A DNA stretch of 64,000 nucleotides, taken from the NCBI RefSeq assembly GCF_013055795.1, contig NZ_JABETO010000029.1, forward strand, positions 20,817-84,816, in the 5' to 3' direction. The position numbers and the translations under genes are program-made. The notes beneath the pieces were generated by a model, which did not search any database, was not told where the DNA came from, and saw nothing but the letters and a program-made list of their open reading frames with translations. The first letter of the stretch is position 1; every line of letters begins with the position of its first letter. The stretch comes from Streptomyces sp. I05A-00742. Its GTDB lineage: Bacteria; Actinomycetota; Actinomycetes; Streptomycetales; Streptomycetaceae. This document shows positions 8,693 to 17,222 of this stretch, one piece after another.

Positions 8693-9940
8693 ATGACACA
8701 AACCGTGCAGGTCACCGGCACACACCAGCGGTCCTGGCGGGTGCATGCCTGTGTGCTGGCCCTGGGCACCTTCGCGGTCGGGACGGACGCCTTTGTCATC
8801 GCGGGGCTGCTGCCCGAGATCAGCGATTCGCTCGACGTCTCCACGGGCGCGGCCGGCCAACTCGTGAGCGTGTTCTCGCTGGCCTACGCTCTGCTGTCCC
8901 CCGTGCTCGCCACCGTGACCTCCCGGTGGTCACGGCGCAGCGTGCTGATCCTCGCGCTCGTGGTCTTCGCCGCCGGCAACGTCGTCACCGCGGTCGCACC
9001 GGACTACACCCTGGTGCTGGTCTCGCGCGTCATCGCGGCGGCCGGCGCCGCGATGTTCACCCCCAACGCGGGCGCGACCGCCGCCACGCTGGCGGGAGCC
9101 GAGCAGCGGGGGCGTGCCATCGCGATCGTGACCGTCGGCCTGACCGCTTCCCTCGCCCTGGGGGCACCGCTGGGCACCGCGATCGGCAACGCGCTGGGCT
9201 GGCAGGCCACCATGTGGTTCGTCACCGCGCTCGCCCTCCTCGTCGTCCCCGTCATCGCCCTGCGGCTGCCCGACATCCCGGTCGCCGCCCGCGCCGGGCT
9301 GCGCCGACGGCTCGCCCCGCTCACGGACCGCCGGGTCGCCGGCGTGCTGGCCTGCACACTCATCGCGTTCACCGGCGTCTACCTTCCCTACACCTACATC
9401 AGCGCGGTCTTCGAGCCCGCCACGGCCGGGGACGCCGGCCGGGTGGCGCTGCTGCTGCTGGTGTTCGGCCTGGCCGGCACGGCCGGCAACCTCACCGCGG
9501 GCCGGCTGGCCGACCGCAGGGGACCCCGCACCGTGGTCATCGCGGCGACCTCGCTGCTGACCGTGGCGTTCGCGCTGATGGCCGTCGCCCACTCCTCCTT
9601 CGCCGTCGCCGTGGTCCTGTCGGCCGTGAGCGGTATCGGGTCCTGGTCGGTGACCGCTCCGCAGCAGCAGCGCATCATCGCCTTCGCCGCTCCGGGCACC
9701 GAGCCGCTGCTCGTCTCCCTCAACGCGGCCGTGATGTATCTGGCGATCTCGCTGTCGAGCGTGCTCGGCGCCGGCATCCTCGGCTCGGGGAGCTCCGCCG
9801 GCCTCGCCTGGGCCGGCGCGGGCTTCACCGTGGCCGCGGCAGTGATCACCGTGCTGACAGGACGTTTCGAGCGCGGCACGGACACCGCCGCCGCGCAGGT
9901 CACACCCCGGGCCGGCGCTCACGGCTCCCCGGCCGAATAG
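8693..9940 (+). CDS. MFS drug efflux transporter (AraJ/Cmx-like)
   Basis: A 12-segment major facilitator permease of the DHA1 group, about 415 residues. The opening ACVLALGTFAVGTDAFVIAG matches the start of helix 1 in AraJ/chloramphenicol-efflux proteins. The loop 2-3 motif is degenerate (ATVTSRWSRRSVLIL), and the motif-C-like stretch of antiporters is seen in ALGAPLGTAIGNALGWQ. It probably exports a drug or metabolite under control of the divergent ArsR regulator. An ATG ten codons upstream (8663) is possible, but neither start has a strong ribosome site; 8693 was chosen because GGGGTG stands at a fair distance. Confidence 0.85.
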   Translation: MTQTVQVTGTHQRSWRVHACVLALGTFAVGTDAFVIAGLLPEISDSLDVSTGAAGQLVSVFSLAYALLSPVLATVTSRWSRRSVLILALVVFAAGNVVTAVAPDYTLVLVSRVIAAAGAAMFTPNAGATAATLAGAEQRGRAIAIVTVGLTASLALGAPLGTAIGNALGWQATMWFVTALALLVVPVIALRLPDIPVAARAGLRRRLAPLTDRRVAGVLACTLIAFTGVYLPYTYISAVFEPATAGDAGRVALLLLVFGLAGTAGNLTAGRLADRRGPRTVVIAATSLLTVAFALMAVAHSSFAVAVVLSAVSGIGSWSVTAPQQQRIIAFAAPGTEPLLVSLNAAVMYLAISLSSVLGAGILGSGSSAGLAWAGAGFTVAAAVITVLTGRFERGTDTAAAQVTPRAGAHGSPAE

Positions 9941-9993
9941 CACCTCCCACCGGGCGGCACACCCGGCCGACTCCCCCTCCCTGCCCGGCCTCG

Positions 9994-10020
9994 CGCGGTT
10001 CGTTACACGGCGAATCCGCG
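9994..10020. terminator. Hairpin between convergent genes
   Basis: CGCGGTTCG pairs with CGAA and CCGCG around one bulged T and an 8-base loop. It is centred between the convergent MFS and serine hydrolase stops, and a longer CCCTCCC/GGGAGGG pair surrounds it. It is likely a bidirectional terminator. Confidence 0.5.
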
Positions 10021-10064
10021 GAGGGAGGGAGGGGTCGTCGGCGCCGGGCAACCGGCCGGCCGGA

Positions 10065-11186
10065 TCAGGAACAGAGCGCCTTGTCCATGGCGGTGTCGAG
10101 ATAGTCGTTCTGTTCCGCGCCCTTGATCGTGTCGTTCAGCACCACGGCGGCCCGGCCACCGTTGGTCGTGATGCCCGCGGCCGTGCTCCAGCCGAAGACC
10201 TGCCCGTCGTGGCCCCAGAAGTCACCGCATGACTTTTTGGCCTTGATGATGCCCAGCCCGTACTCGATGCTGCCACCCGTCTTCGAGGTCGTCTTCATCG
10301 CGGCCAGCTGGTCGGGTTTGAGCAGCTTGTTGGTGTTCAGCAGGGTGTCGTAGAACTTGATCAGGTCCGGACCGTCCGAGGTCATGCTGCCCGCGGCATC
10401 GGCCATCGAGATGTCGAACTCGGTGATGTCGATGCGGCGGCCGTCCTCCACCGTGATGTATCCCCTGGGATGCGGTCCGGGGATGCCGTAGCCGGTCGGA
10501 ACCGCGGTTCTGGACAAGCCGAGCGGCTTGATGATCCGGTTGGTGACTTCGGTGCCCCACCACCGTCCGGTGACCTTTTCGATGAGCATGCCGGCCACGA
10601 TGTAGTTGGTATTGCTGTAGGACCAGCTGGTGCCCGGAGTGAAGACCGGCGGCTCGTCCAGTGCCAGGTCGAGCAGGTCCTTCGGTGTGAAGTGCCGGTA
10701 GCGGACCTTCTCGATGCCCATCGCGTACAGATCGTCCTCATGCTCCGGCAGACCGCTGCGGTGCTGCAGGAGCTGCCGCACGGTGATCTCGCGGCCGTCG
10801 TTGCCGTTGTGCCGGATCAGGCCGGGCAGGTAGTGGTCGATGTCCCGGTCGAGTTCGATCCTGCCTTCACCGACCAGTTGCAGAACGACCGTGGCCACGA
10901 AGACCTTGGTCTGCGAGCCGATCCGCGCGGTGGAGGGCACGGGGAAGGGCCGACCGGTCCTGAGGTCGCCAACACCGCTGTTGAGCACCTGCGGTAAGCC
11001 GTTCCTGCCGCCGAAGGCCGCCTGAGCGCCGGGAACTCCGCCCTTCGTGGTGAGCACATCCAGCACTTGCTGGACCTCGCGGGATGGATCGGACGGCGAC
11101 TGTGCCGCGCTGACGGGTTCCGCCGCCGCCGTCAGTACGGCCACGGCGATGACCGCGTGGGTGAATATCGACCAGATTCTTCGCAT
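10065..11186 (-). CDS. Secreted serine hydrolase, DD-carboxypeptidase/class C beta-lactamase fold
   Basis: A 373-residue extracytoplasmic protein. Residues 1-28 are a Sec signal peptide (RRIWSIFTHAVIAVAVLTAA, then VSA-AQS). The SxxK motif is S91-Q-T-K94, the YxN motif is in SWSYSNTNYIVAGML, and the third motif is HDG in WGHDGQVFGW rather than KTG, as in Streptomyces R61-type DD-peptidases. It probably trims peptidoglycan stem peptides or cleaves a related ester or amide. The start at 11186 follows GGAGAG. Codon 64 is TTA, so translation may depend on the bldA tRNA and the gene may be expressed late. Confidence 0.85.
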   Translation of the reverse strand: MRRIWSIFTHAVIAVAVLTAAAEPVSAAQSPSDPSREVQQVLDVLTTKGGVPGAQAAFGGRNGLPQVLNSGVGDLRTGRPFPVPSTARIGSQTKVFVATVVLQLVGEGRIELDRDIDHYLPGLIRHNGNDGREITVRQLLQHRSGLPEHEDDLYAMGIEKVRYRHFTPKDLLDLALDEPPVFTPGTSWSYSNTNYIVAGMLIEKVTGRWWGTEVTNRIIKPLGLSRTAVPTGYGIPGPHPRGYITVEDGRRIDITEFDISMADAAGSMTSDGPDLIKFYDTLLNTNKLLKPDQLAAMKTTSKTGGSIEYGLGIIKAKKSCGDFWGHDGQVFGWSTAAGITTNGGRAAVVLNDTIKGAEQNDYLDTAMDKALCS

Positions 11187-11434
11187 GACTCGCTCTCCGT
11201 CGACGCAGCACAGCTGATGTCCGCACTGCTCATGTTCTTTGTCCCACGTGACAGAATGAGGCTGAAGTGCTTGTTTGGCATCGTCCGGTAGTCGGTTGTC
11301 AGCGCGCAGCAGACTCCGAATAATGAGCGGATGGCGGGCCCGCCACGACCCCGGCGCAGCCCCCGCCCGGCAGCCGGGTGCAAGGAGCACTCACCCCCTG
11401 TGCGAACAGCCGGGGCCCACGCCCAATCGCCGCC

Positions 11435-11812
11435 TCAGTCCGTGCGGTTGAGGTAGTTGTAGATGGTGAACCGGCTGACCCCGAGCGCCGCGGCGACCGT
11501 CTCCACCCCGTGCCGCAGGGCGAAGGCGCCGCGGGCCTCCAGGTTGCGGACGACCGATTGCTTGGCCTTGCGGTCCAGGCGGGCCAGCGGTACGCCGTGG
11601 CGGCGTTCGAGGTCGGCGAGGATGCGCTCCAGGGAGTCGGCGAGGTGGGGCAGGCGGACGGCGACGACCTCGTGGCCCTCCCAGCTGAGCACCACGTCGT
11701 CGGGGTCGGCCTGGCCGGGGTCGAGCAACTGGCCGCCCATCGCGTCGACGAGGGGTGTGATCGCGGCGCGGAAGCGCTCGGCGCCGGTGGAGGCGGAGGC
11801 GGAGGCGGTCAC
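11435..11812 (-). CDS. Small HTH regulator with YheO/DauR-type C-terminal helix-turn-helix
   Basis: A 125-residue protein. Its C-terminal 50 residues (GAFALRHGVETVAAALGVSR, then FTIYNYLNRTD) match the HTH_22 domain of YheO/DauR regulators, but the N-terminal PAS-like half of those proteins is missing. The N-terminal part contains VVLSWEGHEVVAVRLPHLAD and a run resembling an effector or dimer domain. The GTG start overlaps the stop of the upstream 93-residue gene in a GTGA, implying translational coupling. A role sensing the upstream protein's ligand is plausible but unproven. Confidence 0.7.
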   Translation of the reverse strand: MTASASASTGAERFRAAITPLVDAMGGQLLDPGQADPDDVVLSWEGHEVVAVRLPHLADSLERILADLERRHGVPLARLDRKAKQSVVRNLEARGAFALRHGVETVAAALGVSRFTIYNYLNRTD

Positions 11813-12090
11813 GATCCGGCCCCGGGGGTTCCGGTGGCGCCGGGGGCCTCGTCGACGACGTTGACCTGCAAGGAGATCCGGGTGGCACCCGCCCCTATCG
11901 ACCGGCGCAACAGCTCGCCCACGGCGGCCAGGACGGCGTCGTCGCGGCCCTCGGCGGTGTTGCCGAAGGGGCCGACGTCCACGGAGTCCAGGTCGGCGCC
12001 CTGGACCACCTCGCGGGCGACGACGGCATGCCGCGGCGGCCGGTCGAGGTCGAACGGTTCCGTGGTGAATTCCACTCTCAAGCGCACCAT
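11809..12090 (-). CDS. Thiamine-binding-like small protein (MTH1187/YkoF type)
   Basis: A 93-residue protein with the alternating beta-alpha-beta pattern of the MTH1187/YkoF thiamine-binding family: VRLRVEFTTEPFDL, then VDVGPFGNTAEGRDDAVLAA and ATRISLQVNVVDE. Family proteins bind thiamine or pyrimidine moieties in the cytoplasm; this one has no visible signal peptide. It is coupled by a 4-base overlap to the HTH protein downstream, so the pair may form a small ligand-responsive switch. The family name is from pattern recognition only and needs a profile search. Confidence 0.6.
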   Translation of the reverse strand: MVRLRVEFTTEPFDLDRPPRHAVVAREVVQGADLDSVDVGPFGNTAEGRDDAVLAAVGELLRRSIGAGATRISLQVNVVDEAPGATGTPGAGS

Positions 12091-12117
12091 GCGGCCACGG
12101 TAACGGCACGGCCCGGC

Positions 12118-12303
12118 GTCTCACTTGGTCAGCGCTCAACTTTGTGGGTTCGAAAGAGGGTTCACTCTGCGTCGTGGACGACCGGGGGATCCCGCCACGT
12201 ACGGTGACCGCCTCCGGTGCGTCCGGCAGGGCGCCGACAGGGGTCCACGAGGCTCCACGGCGTGTCCTATGAAGAGTTCTGAAAAGGGTTCACCAAGTGA
12301 GAC
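12118..12303. promoter_or_regulatory. Divergent control region with 12-bp inverted repeats and GGGTTC repeats
   Basis: GTCTCACTTGGT at 12118-12129 is the exact reverse complement of ACCAAGTGAGAC at 12292-12303. Three GGGTTC copies lie between them (12146, 12158, 12286), two within a longer match of the form GAAA..GGGTTCAC. The left arm lies 28 bases upstream of the leftward thiamine-binding-like gene. The region could hold paired operators for both directions or be a small mobile remnant; no target duplication is obvious. Confidence 0.5.
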
Positions 12304-12344
12304 ATGAAAAGCATTTAGTGACGTGGATCACATTGCCGCTTCTG

Positions 12345-12361
12345 TGATGGTACATCCATCA
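12345..12361. promoter_or_regulatory. Inverted repeat TGATGG-N5-CCATCA upstream of PKS region
   Basis: A perfect 6-bp inverted repeat with a 5-base spacer in an AT-richer stretch, 186 bases before the GTG of the transposase-like gene. It is probably an operator or part of the promoter region. The rest of 12304-12546 holds no gene that I can support. Confidence 0.4.
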
Positions 12362-12546
12362 TTGTGTTGGCCAACGATTTAATGACGCTCTTTCGGGATC
12401 TCCGGCCACACGTCCCGAATGCTCCGCAAAACCGCGGGTCACGGAAGCAACCGGAAGCCGGGCCGACACCGAACGCCGCGGCACCGGGCCAACGGCCCGC
12501 GCCACCCCAGTTCCCATACCGCGCCCACGCGATTACGGAGAACGAT

Positions 12547-13080
12547 GTGAGCACACCCGCGTTACCGACCCGCCCGACACCGACGGACTTTCCGCTCCCG
12601 CGGCCCATCGCCCTGTCCCTGCCGGCTCAGGCACCGACGGTGCTCACCGGGCGCCTGGTCCCGGACGACCTGTGGCACCTGGCGAAGGAGGCCATACCAC
12701 CCACGCCGAAACGGCCCCAGGGCGGCGGCCAGCGCCGGGCCGACGACCGTGAGGTCCTGGCCGCCATCGTCTTCGTGGCGGGCTCGGGGTGCAGCTGGCG
12801 CCGCCTGCCGCCGGTGTTCGGCGCCTCCTGGCAGACCGTGCACCGGCGCTTCACCGAGTGGACCGCCGCCGGCCTGTGGGACCTGCTGTGCGCGGCCGCC
12901 GAACGCCGTGCCGTCTGCGCGCGCTCCGACTGGACGCTGACCGTCTGCCGCCGCATCCGGGCCCGCGCGGCCTCCTCCGCCTCATCGGCGTACGCGGTGT
13001 CCGCGGCCCGGTCCGGCGACGCCTCGCCACCGGACGCGCTCTGGCGCGTTCCCGCCGCCGCCGGACGCGCCGCGGGGTGA
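12547..13080 (+). CDS. Small protein with IS5-transposase N-terminal (DUF4096-like) domain, TTA codon
   Basis: A 177-residue protein. Residues ~36-115 match the N-terminal DNA-binding domain of IS5-family transposases (LVPDDLWHLAKEAIPPTP, PQGGGQRRADDREVLAAIVF, GCSWRRLPPVFGASWQTVHR, RFTEWTAAGLWD). The DDE catalytic domain is absent; instead there is an Ala/Arg/Ser-rich tail. The GTG is supported by GGAG six bases upstream. Codon 6 is TTA (12562-12564), a usual mark of bldA-controlled regulators in Streptomyces. It lies just upstream of the PKS gene in the same direction. It could be a transposase remnant or a domesticated DNA-binding regulator of the PKS; the clean start, TTA and context slightly favour the latter. 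Confidence 0.6.
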   Translation: MSTPALPTRPTPTDFPLPRPIALSLPAQAPTVLTGRLVPDDLWHLAKEAIPPTPKRPQGGGQRRADDREVLAAIVFVAGSGCSWRRLPPVFGASWQTVHRRFTEWTAAGLWDLLCAAAERRAVCARSDWTLTVCRRIRARAASSASSAYAVSAARSGDASPPDALWRVPAAAGRAAG

Positions 13081-13263
13081 ATTCCCCCCGCTGAACACTC
13101 TTTCCGGCCACCCCCGCGCCGTATTCGACGGAGCCCCGACGGAAACACCTGTGCCGTTTCCGCCAACCGCTCCCCCTCCGGCGTGCCCGGCCGCCCCCCT
13201 TCCCTGTTCCGCCTTGTTCTGCCCTGCTCCGACCCACCGTCATGTTCTGCCGAGACGAACGGA

Positions 13264-16200
13264 ATGACGCGCATGCAGCAGCACGAATCGGTCGCACTCA
13301 TCGGAATCGGCTGCCGGTTCCCCGGCGGCATCGACTCCCCGGAATCGTTCTGGAATTTCCTCTCCGGCGGCAAGGTGTCCGTCGAATCCACCCCCGAGGA
13401 CCGCTGGCGCCCCTACACAAAGATCAGTCCGGAGTTCTCGGAGGCCCTGCGCCGCGCCGAGCGGCCGGGCAACTTCATAGGTGACGTGGACGGTTTCGAC
13501 GCCGAGTTCTTCGGCATCACGCCGCGTGAGGCGGAGTTCATGGACCCGCAGCAGCGGCTCGTCCTCGAAGTGGCGTGGGAGGCGCTGGAGCACGCGGGCA
13601 TGGCCCCCCGCTCGGTGGCGGGTTCCGACGCCGGCGTCTACATCGGCACCTGCTCGGACGACTACGGGCGCAGGCTGCTGGAGGACCTGCCCCGGATCGA
13701 GCCGTGGACGGGCATCGGCGCCCAGCTGACCGGCATCGCCAACCGGGTGTCGCACGTCCTCGACCTGCACGGCCCCAGCTTCGTCCTCGACTCGGCCTGC
13801 TCCGCGTCCCTGGTCGCCGTGCACCTGGCCTGCCAGTCCCTGCTCACCGGCGAGACCTCGCTCGCCCTGGCCGGCGGCGTCAACATCATCCTGTCGCCCG
13901 CCTACACCCTCACCCTGGAGGCGGCGGGCGCCCTCTCCCCCGACGGCCGCAGCAAGCCGTTCGACGCCGAGGGCGACGGCTACGGGCGTGCCGAGGGCTG
14001 CGGCGTCCTGGTGCTCAAGCGGCTGTCGGAGGCCGAGCGGGACGGCGACCGGATCCTCGCGGTGATCCGGGGCTCCGCCGTCGCCCAGGACGGCGCGACC
14101 AACGGCATCATGGCCCCCAACCCCGACGCCCAGCGCGATCTGCTCCGTCTCGCCTGGGAGCGCTCGGGCCTGGACCCGGCCACCGCCGGCTACATCGAGG
14201 CGCACGGCACCGGCACCCGGCTCGGCGACCCGGTCGAGGCCTCGGGCCTGCACGCCGTGTTCGGCACCGGGCGGCCGGACGGCAAGCCCTGCTGGATCGG
14301 CTCGGTGAAGTCCAACATCGGCCACGCGGAGCCCGCTTCCGGGGTCGCCGGCATCATCAAGGCCACCCTGATGCTGCGCGAGGCCGAGCTGGCCGCCACG
14401 GTCCTCACCAGCGAGCCGAGCCCCGACATCCCCTGGGACGAGTGGGGGCTGCGGCTGGTCACCGAGCACCAGCCGTGGCCCAAGGGCGGGACCCCGCGCC
14501 GGGCGGGCGTCTCCGGGTACGGCTACGGCGGCACCATCGGCCACATCGTCCTCGAAGAGGCGCCCGCCACGGTGGAGGAACCGGCCGCGGAGCCCGACGG
14601 CGCCGTCCGCGCGTACCCCCTCTCCTACCGCTCCCGCGCCGGGGTCACCGCCTACGCGCGTCGCCTCGCCGACTGGCTGGAGCAGCACCCCACCACCCCG
14701 CTGCCCGCCGTCGGCCACACCCTGGCCACCCGCCGCAGCCACCTGGAGCACCGGGCCACCGTGGTCGCCGACGGCCGCGCCGAACTCGTGGCACGGCTGC
14801 GCGAGCTGGCCGCCGACGAGACCGGGGAGCAGCAGCTCGACGGCGTCGTCACCGGTGCCGTCCCCGTCCGGCCGGGGGGTGGTGACCCGGGGACGGTGTG
14901 GGTGTTCTCCGGGCACGGCTCGCACTGGTCCGGGATGGGCACCGAACTGCTCGCCACGCGACCGGAGTTCGCGGCCGTCATCGACACGCTGGAGCCGGTG
15001 TTCCAGGAGGAGCTGGGCTTCTCGCCCCGGCAGGCCCTGGCCGACGGCGACTTCGAGTCCGTCGACCGCGCCCAGTCCATGATCTTCGCGGTGCAGGTGG
15101 GCCTCGCCGAGGTCTGGCGGGCGCACGGCCACCGGCCGTCCGCCGTCATCGGGCACTCGGTGGGCGAGATCGCCGCGGCCGTGGTGGCCGGTGCGCTGAG
15201 CCTGGAGGACGGCGCCCGGCTGAGCGGCCGGCGGTCGGCCCTGCTGCGCCGGGTGGCGGGCAGGGGCGCGATGGCCATGGTCGGGCTGCCCTTCGACGAG
15301 GTGGCGGCGCGGCTGGCGGACGACGCGCGGATCTCCGCCGCGATCGCCTCCTCGCCCCTGTCCTCGGTGGTCTCCGGCGACGCGGAGGCCGTGGCGGCGC
15401 TGGTCCGCGACTGGCAGGCCGAGGGCCTGCCGGTCCGGAACGTCAACTCCGACGTCGCCTTCCACAGCCGGCACATGCTGGAGCTCACGGACGGTCTGCG
15501 CGACGGCCTCCAGGAGCTGGCGCCGCGCACCCCCGAGGTCCCGCTCTACACCACGGCCCTCGCCGACCCCCGCTCGGACGCCCCGCACGACGCCGCGTAC
15601 TGGGTGTCCAACCTGCGCGAACCGGTGCGCCTGGCGGAGGCGGTGACCGCCGCCGTCGAGGACGGGTACCGCCGCTTCCTGGAGGTCTCGCCGCACCCGG
15701 TGGTCTCCCACTCGATCAACGAGACCCTGGCCCACCTGGACGTCAACGGCGCCCACGTAGGCCACAGCCTCCGCCGCGACAAGCCCGAACTGCGCACGCT
15801 GCTGGCCGCCCTGGGCGGTCTGCACGCCCATGGGGCGGAGATCGACTGGTCGCTCCACCACCCGGCCGCGCACCCGGCCGAACTGCCCCCGATCGTCTGG
15901 CAGCACCGCCGCCACTGGCTCGACGCCGTGCTGCCGGCCGCCGCGGTCGTCTCCCACCAGCACGACATCAGCGGCCACACCCTGCTCGGCGCCCCCGTGG
16001 ACCTCGCCACGGCCAACGGCACCCCGCTGCGCGTCTGGAACACCGTCCTGGACGAGGCCAGCAGGCCCTTCCCCGGCGGTCACTCCCTGCACGGCGCCTC
16101 GATCGTGCCCGCGTCCTCGATCATCCACACCTTCCTGGAGGCCGCCCCGGGCGCGGGCGGGAGCAAGGCGCTCTTCGACCTCTCGCTGCGCTTCCCCATC

Positions 16201-17130
16201 GCCCTGGCCTCGTCCCGCGAGGTGCAGGTGGTGCAGGAGGGGCTGACGCTGCGGCTGAGCACCCGGCCGGTCGGGGCGAAGGGCGGTCCGGGCAACTGGC
16301 TGACGCACACCTCCGGTTCGACGATGGCCGACAGCGCCGCTCCGTTCCCGGCCGGCTTCCTGACCGTGCGGGCACCGGAGGACCTGGAGACCGCCGACCC
16401 GTCGGTGGTGATCGGACGGCTCGACGCGATCGGCGTCGAGGGCATCGCCTGGCCGTGGGAGGTGCGCGAACTCCTCAAGGGCGAGAACGTCCTGCGCGCC
16501 GTGATCCACGCCCCCACCGTGCCCGGTGACCAGACCACCTGGGCGCCGCTGCTGGACGCCGCCCTCGGCGTCGTCCCGGTCATCTACGGCGGCCCGCCCA
16601 CCGTCCGGATGCCCGCCCACATCCGTGAGGTGCGCGTCGTGGGCGAGGCTCCCGAGACGGGTGTGGTGGACATCCGGCTCGTGGACCCAGAGACGGACAC
16701 GGTCGACATCGTCATCAGCGACGAGAGCGGCCGGCTCTGCGCCTGGCTGCCGGGCACCCGGTTCGGCGCCCTGCGCTCCGAGGTGCCGGCCGACCGCGCG
16801 GCCGCGTCCGAGGCCGAGGCCGCATCGGCCGCCGGGGCGGACGCGGCGGCTCCCGTCGACTGGCGCTCCCTGCCGGCCGACGTCCTCGCCGCCCGTATCG
16901 ACGAGGAGGTCTGCGGGCGCCTCGCCCGGGAGATGAAGATCCCGACCGCCGAGCTGGACCGCGACCGGCCCCTGACCGACCTCGGCCTCGACTCGGTGAT
17001 GTCGATGGTCGTCTGCGGCCAGCTGGAGAAGCTGCTCGGCATCCGGCTGCCCGTCACGGTCCTCTGGAACCACCCGACGGCCGGGGGCCTCGCGGCCTAC
17101 GTGGCCGGCCAGTTGGGCGGGGACGCGTAA
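13264..17130 (+). CDS. Iterative type I polyketide synthase KS-AT-DH-ACP (orsellinate/6-MSA class)
   Basis: A 1288-residue iterative PKS. The ketosynthase (~5-430) has Cys179 in DSACSAS, His314 in EAHGTGT and His354 in NIGHAEPASG. The acyltransferase (~540-840) has Ser632 in GHSVGEI and His734 in VAFHSRHM, fitting malonyl-CoA. The dehydratase/thioester-hydrolase-like domain (~900-1170) has His940 in HSLHGASIVP and Asp1098. The ACP (~1215-1288) has Ser1244 in GLDSVMS. There is no ketoreductase or thioesterase, and the size matches bacterial orsellinic acid synthases such as AviM and CalO5. A C8 aromatic acid is therefore likely (inference). No KAS III-like transferase or tailoring gene is adjacent. 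ATG 13264 was chosen; ATG 13273 is also possible. Confidence 0.9.
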   Translation: MTRMQQHESVALIGIGCRFPGGIDSPESFWNFLSGGKVSVESTPEDRWRPYTKISPEFSEALRRAERPGNFIGDVDGFDAEFFGITPREAEFMDPQQRLVLEVAWEALEHAGMAPRSVAGSDAGVYIGTCSDDYGRRLLEDLPRIEPWTGIGAQLTGIANRVSHVLDLHGPSFVLDSACSASLVAVHLACQSLLTGETSLALAGGVNIILSPAYTLTLEAAGALSPDGRSKPFDAEGDGYGRAEGCGVLVLKRLSEAERDGDRILAVIRGSAVAQDGATNGIMAPNPDAQRDLLRLAWERSGLDPATAGYIEAHGTGTRLGDPVEASGLHAVFGTGRPDGKPCWIGSVKSNIGHAEPASGVAGIIKATLMLREAELAATVLTSEPSPDIPWDEWGLRLVTEHQPWPKGGTPRRAGVSGYGYGGTIGHIVLEEAPATVEEPAAEPDGAVRAYPLSYRSRAGVTAYARRLADWLEQHPTTPLPAVGHTLATRRSHLEHRATVVADGRAELVARLRELAADETGEQQLDGVVTGAVPVRPGGGDPGTVWVFSGHGSHWSGMGTELLATRPEFAAVIDTLEPVFQEELGFSPRQALADGDFESVDRAQSMIFAVQVGLAEVWRAHGHRPSAVIGHSVGEIAAAVVAGALSLEDGARLSGRRSALLRRVAGRGAMAMVGLPFDEVAARLADDARISAAIASSPLSSVVSGDAEAVAALVRDWQAEGLPVRNVNSDVAFHSRHMLELTDGLRDGLQELAPRTPEVPLYTTALADPRSDAPHDAAYWVSNLREPVRLAEAVTAAVEDGYRRFLEVSPHPVVSHSINETLAHLDVNGAHVGHSLRRDKPELRTLLAALGGLHAHGAEIDWSLHHPAAHPAELPPIVWQHRRHWLDAVLPAAAVVSHQHDISGHTLLGAPVDLATANGTPLRVWNTVLDEASRPFPGGHSLHGASIVPASSIIHTFLEAAPGAGGSKALFDLSLRFPIALASSREVQVVQEGLTLRLSTRPVGAKGGPGNWLTHTSGSTMADSAAPFPAGFLTVRAPEDLETADPSVVIGRLDAIGVEGIAWPWEVRELLKGENVLRAVIHAPTVPGDQTTWAPLLDAALGVVPVIYGGPPTVRMPAHIREVRVVGEAPETGVVDIRLVDPETDTVDIVISDESGRLCAWLPGTRFGALRSEVPADRAAASEAEAASAAGADAAAPVDWRSLPADVLAARIDEEVCGRLAREMKIPTAELDRDRPLTDLGLDSVMSMVVCGQLEKLLGIRLPVTVLWNHPTAGGLAAYVAGQLGGDA

Positions 17131-17156
17131 CCCTTCCCTCTCCCTCCCCCGCACAC

Positions 17157-17205
17157 ACGACCGGTCCGTGCTGCGGCGTTTCGACGTCGCGCGCGGGCCG
17201 GTCGT
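17157..17205 (+). terminator. Terminator after PKS gene
   Basis: ACGACCGGTCCG at 17157 pairs with CGGGCCGGTCGT ending at 17205 with a single G-T wobble, and CCTTT follows. It lies 27 bases after the PKS stop and would separate PKS transcription from the glyoxylate genes. Confidence 0.65.
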
Positions 17206-17222
17206 CCTTTGCGCGGCGCCCC

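Noticed and set aside
12118..12303. tRNA or small structured RNA in the 12.1-12.3 kb gap
   Set aside because: No cloverleaf, CCA end or conserved loop could be formed; only inverted and direct repeats are present.
13264..17130. PKS as a module of a larger modular assembly line
   Set aside because: It has its own ACP, a DH of the MSAS type, no docking regions and a terminator directly after; the size fits single iterative enzymes.
13240..17154. Long leftward frame opposite the PKS (about 1300 codons)
   Set aside because: Pure codon-bias shadow; the forward strand has complete PKS active-site motifs.
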